From positions 1 to 18,460 of the forward strand of contig JAPLSI010000088.1 of NCBI GenBank assembly GCA_026398715.1: a stretch of DNA of 18,460 nt, written 5' to 3'. Below are positions 17,001 to 18,460 of this stretch, one piece after another. The stretch's first letter is position 1; every line of letters starts with the position of its first letter. The notes under the pieces are model-generated. The model did no database searches and was not told the DNA's origin. It saw only the letters and a list, made by a program, of their open reading frames with translations. A program made the position numbers and the translations under genes. This stretch comes from Gammaproteobacteria bacterium. GTDB taxonomy: Bacteria > Pseudomonadota > Gammaproteobacteria > Xanthomonadales > Xanthomonadaceae.

Positions 17001-18460
17001 GCGACCAGTTCGTGGGCAGTGAGGGTGACGTGTTCCTCGACCAGCGCCTCGCGCGGGATGCGGATCAACTGCAGCGCGAACGACAGCGCTGCGGGCAGCG
17101 CCAGGATGCCCAGCAGGCCGAAGGTCCACGCGACCGGCGAGTCGGACACGGCCCAGCCCACCACGAACAACGCCACCAGCGCCGGCGCCACCAGGCTGCG
17201 GCGGAGATTGTCGAGTATCTTCCAGCGGGACAGCGACGAGAGCGGATTGCGTTCCCGCTTGCCGGCCTTCACCGGCACCCAGGGAAGCAACCACGGCAAC
17301 AACTGCCAGTCGCCGCGGATCCAGCGATGACGGCGGCTCGCATCGGTGCGGTAGGTGGAGGGATATTGCTCGTAAAGCTGCAAGTCGCTGATCAGGCCCG
17401 ATCGCGCGTAGCAACCCTCGATCAGGTCGTGGCTGAGGATGCGGTTCTGCGGGAACCGGTTGGCGAGGGCGCGCTCGAAGGCGTCCACGTCGTAGATGCC
17501 CTTGCCGATGAAGGAACCTTCCGAAAATGCATCCTGGTAAACGTCCGATACCGTGCGCGTGTAGGGGTCAACGCCGGCGTCGCTGCCGAACAGGCGCGAA
17601 TAGAAGGACCGCGCGCTGCTCGACAGGCTGATGCCGATGCGCGGCTGCAGGATGCCGTAGCCTTCGACCACCAGGTTGGTGACCGGATCGTGCCGCGGCC
17701 GGTTCAGCGGATGCTCCATCGTGCCGATGAATTGCGCCGCCGATTCGCGAGGCAATTGCGTGTCGGTGTCGAGCGTGATCACGTAGCGAACGCCGAGCAG
17801 GATCGAGAGGTCCCCGGCGACGCGCGAAAAATTGTGGCGACCGCCGCCACGCAACAGGGTGTTCAGGTCGGCCAGCTTGCCGCGCTTGCGTTCGAAGCCC
17901 ATCCACGCCGGCTCGCGCGGATTCCACTTGCGGGGGCGGTGCAGCAGGAAGAAGCGCGAGCCGTCTTCGGCTGGATAACGCTCGTTGAGCTCGTTGATGC
18001 GGTCCACCGCCAACTGGACCAGGCCCGCATCGCCGTCCAGGGATTCCACGCCGGCATCCAGGAAGTCGGTGAGCAACGCGAAGTGCAGGTGCGCATCGCG
18101 ATTGGCCAGGTAGCGGACTTCCAGGCCCTCGACCAATGCATCCAGGGCCTCGACGCTGCCAAGCATCGTGGGAACCGCGACCAGGGTCCTGGCTTCGACC
18201 GGGATGGCGTCCGAAAAATCCATTCGCGGCAGTTCGCTGGGCCGAAGCATCAGTGTCGCCAGCCAATTCACCAGCGCGATCGCCAATTGGCTGCCCGCGA
18301 GGAAAGCCGTGAATCCCAGCAGCGCCAACCACCAGGGACCCATCTGGCGTTGCGCCGACAATACGAAGGGCAATGCGACCAGTGCCGACAGGACGGCGAT
18401 TGGCCCCAGGTAGAACGGCAGGGCTGCGCGCGTGGCCAGCCGTCGACCGCTCTCGATCCA
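11030..18460 (-). CDS. ndvB: Cyclic beta-1,2-glucan synthase, N-terminus outside window
   Basis: 2476 codons are present and the frame stays open to the window edge, so the N-terminal few hundred residues are missing (family members are about 2800-2900). Residues are numbered from the window edge. There are membrane helices at about 13-31 and 43-63. The glucosyltransferase domain (about 90-390) has D231-T-D233 and the RHRWIRGDWQ block (377-386). More helices lie near 422-465 and 549-587. A central glucoamylase-like domain (about 610-1130) includes the SGYNTVDVHLNYQYRAFGVP segment, the region assigned to transglycosylation/cyclisation. Two sugar-binding modules (about 1180-1450 and 1680-1960) share a C/I-Y-L-R-D...G-x-F-W-S motif. 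A GH94 phosphorylase domain (about 1985-2430) carries DWND (2152-2155), the proposed general-acid region that trims chain length. It makes periplasmic cyclic glucan at the inner membrane. No frameshift or stop is seen, and no terminator before ydcS. Confidence 0.95.
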   Translation of the reverse strand, partial: WIESGRRLATRAALPFYLGPIAVLSALVALPFVLSAQRQMGPWWLALLGFTAFLAGSQLAIALVNWLATLMLRPSELPRMDFSDAIPVEARTLVAVPTMLGSVEALDALVEGLEVRYLANRDAHLHFALLTDFLDAGVESLDGDAGLVQLAVDRINELNERYPAEDGSRFFLLHRPRKWNPREPAWMGFERKRGKLADLNTLLRGGGRHNFSRVAGDLSILLGVRYVITLDTDTQLPRESAAQFIGTMEHPLNRPRHDPVTNLVVEGYGILQPRIGISLSSSARSFYSRLFGSDAGVDPYTRTVSDVYQDAFSEGSFIGKGIYDVDAFERALANRFPQNRILSHDLIEGCYARSGLISDLQLYEQYPSTYRTDASRRHRWIRGDWQLLPWLLPWVPVKAGKRERNPLSSLSRWKILDNLRRSLVAPALVALFVVGWAVSDSPVAWTFGLLGILALPAALSFALQLIRIPREALVEEHVTLTAHELVAQAARVLLALSWLAHEAFYSVDAMLRSLWRMFISRRRLLQWTPSSEVERKGEQGLSGAARRMWFAPALVLGIVALLAVKAPMSLFLAMPVLALWFVSPAIAWQMSRPRLLAEEILEPHQEKYLRRLARKTWAFFETYVGEADNWLPPDNMQEQPTSVVAHRTSPTNIGLSLLANLAAHDFGYLDQGGLLQRTGDTFASLDRMERYRGHFYNWYDTQTLQPLMPRYVSSVDSGNLAGHLLTLRQGLLALPDQALVDSRFRQGWLDALNLVSHSEPVLEKNPTFARLRAAIEASLLVPASGLETIVATVDSIAKSARELALDADVQASADAHGWALALQQQVNALLQDMQYLAPWQGVDAAPFPDRMPSLRDIAGLRSDDWSLVLRDLVALAQSRAAERMKLIASLAARSEQFAQIEYPFLYDPNRHLLAIGYNVQDRRLDTSYYDLLASEARLASFVGIAQGKLPQEGWFTLGRLLASAAGEPVLLSWSGSMFEYLMPLLVMPNFPGTLLDETNKAAVARQIEYGNSRGLPWGISESGYNTVDVHLNYQYRAFGVPGLGLKRGLSEDSVIAPYASALALMVSPSAACENLRQLSAMGLEGRYGMYEAVDFTPARLPRGQSSATIRSFMAHHQGMSLLSFAYLLLGRPMQRRFAADPQLQATLLLLQERVPRTASRLLQAGELPSLGTASNVAETKLRVFTDPDSSRPALQLLSNGRYHVMVNSAGGGYSRCRDLAVTRWHEDVTSDAWGQFCYLRDVASGEFWSTSLQPSLRKPAGYEAIFSDARAEFRSREMDFDVHAEIVVSPEDDIELRRTTIHNRSRSRRTIELTSYSEVVLAPAIADALHPAFSKLFVQTELVRPLQAIICTRRPRSADEAVPWVCHLMAIHDADAHAISYETDRSRFLGRGNCVARPAAMLAEALSDSEGSVLDPIVSIRCRVTLEPDQQVTVDVVTGMGESRQACIGLIEKYRDRRLADRVFDLAWTHSQVLLRQLNASQSEAQLFERLAGSIVYATSALRAPAAVLAKNRRGQSSLWGHSVSGDLPVVLVQISDAANIDLVRQMVLAHAYWRLKGLAVDLVIWNEDRAGYRQHLQDLIMGLIAGGLEASLIDKPGGIFVRPAHQISSEDRILMQSVARVILSDDKGSLADQVGRRPLETSLPRALERGAPRSEVVVVPETEEQAELREGMILRNDLGGFSADGSEYVIRLSPGQATPAPWVNVIANAHFGTVISESGGAYTWGENAHEFRLTPWHNDPVADGSGEAIYLRDEETGQFWSPTPLPTRGPGRYVTRHGFGYSVFEHSEDGISTELWVYVALDASVKFSVLKLRNQSGRPRRLSATAYVEWVLGDLRSKQAMHLVTEADGAGGALFARNAYNMEFPDRVAFLDTDAGARSVTGDRGEFIGRNRSLRNPAAMSRSRLSGRLGAGMDPCAAIQTAFEIDDGEEREIVFRLGMGRDLQDARTLVQRFRGSGAAATALQEVRDHWRHTLSAVQVSTPDPALDVLANGWLMYQTIACRFLARSGFYQSGGAYGFRDQLQDSMAMLHAAPAQVRQHLLLCAAHQFPEGDVQHWWHPPLDRGVRTHCSDDFLWLPLAVSRYVQVTGDTGVLDEVVGFVEGRPVSREEESYYDLPVRSEQRETLYGHCLRALENAKPRGVHGLPLIGCGDWNDGMNLVGADGRGESIWLAFFQYDVLGRFAKIAERRDDAETAAQCREQAESLRQAVEANGWDGTWYRRAYFDDGTPLGSAGNDECQIDSISQSWSVLSGAAGPERTRSAMQSLDSRLVRRDAGIVQLLDPPFDKSQLNPGYIKGYVPGVRENGGQYTHAAVWAAMAFAQSGQGGLAWELFDMINPVNHARDAAAVAIYKVEPYVLAADVYAVAPHGGRGGWTWYTGSAGWMYRLAVESLLGLRVEEGRLRIEPVARAGWSGFKMVYRHGSTPYRILVEFEPSGEGAAGLGTWLDGQVQYDGIELVDDGRERQVRVRVAAAPEA

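Overview
The window is ordinary, very gene-dense chromosomal DNA of high GC content. I see no mobile element, CRISPR array, tRNA or rRNA. Three things suggest a gammaproteobacterium of the Xanthomonadales/Lysobacteraceae kind: a kynurenine-pathway pair (kynU-kmo), an ExoI whose active-site residues align with E. coli SbcB, and a ydcSTUV-patD operon in the E. coli gene order, here beside an ndvB cyclic glucan synthase. The taxonomic placement is inference from gene content and composition, not proof.

Left part (1..4829, + strand): five genes are packed end to end with gaps of 1 to 4 bases or a one-base overlap, so they look like one transcript. They are the 3' end of kynU, then kmo, sbcB, a DUF2461 gene and an HcaT-like major facilitator transporter. 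KynU and Kmo are consecutive steps of tryptophan/kynurenine breakdown toward 3-hydroxyanthranilate. SbcB is a DNA repair exonuclease with no metabolic link to them, so the grouping is transcriptional rather than a pathway. The MFS gene converges on the next cluster, with 13 bases between the two stop codons and palindromes at the junction.

Middle part (4843..10912, - strand, transcribed right to left): ydcS (lipid-anchored binding protein), ydcT (ATPase), ydcU and ydcV (permeases) and patD (gamma-aminobutyraldehyde dehydrogenase), followed by a small NTF2/SnoaL-like lipoprotein. The ABC genes should import a polyamine such as putrescine. PatD then oxidises 4-aminobutanal to GABA, so uptake and one catabolic step share an operon. 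A promoter candidate and a strong Shine-Dalgarno site lie just before ydcS.

Right part (11030..18460, - strand): one very large gene, ndvB, for cyclic beta-1,2-glucan synthase. Its 5' end lies outside the window and about 2476 codons are present. It carries the glycosyltransferase, a central glucoamylase-like domain, two sugar-binding modules and a GH94 phosphorylase domain. No glucan exporter (ndvA) is in view.

I did not find an undescribed system. The points most worth checking are the extra SnoaL-like lipoprotein at the end of the polyamine operon with a hairpin at its start codon, the lipidated YdcS, the loss of the ydcR neighbour seen in E. coli, and the kmo-sbcB-DUF2461 linkage.
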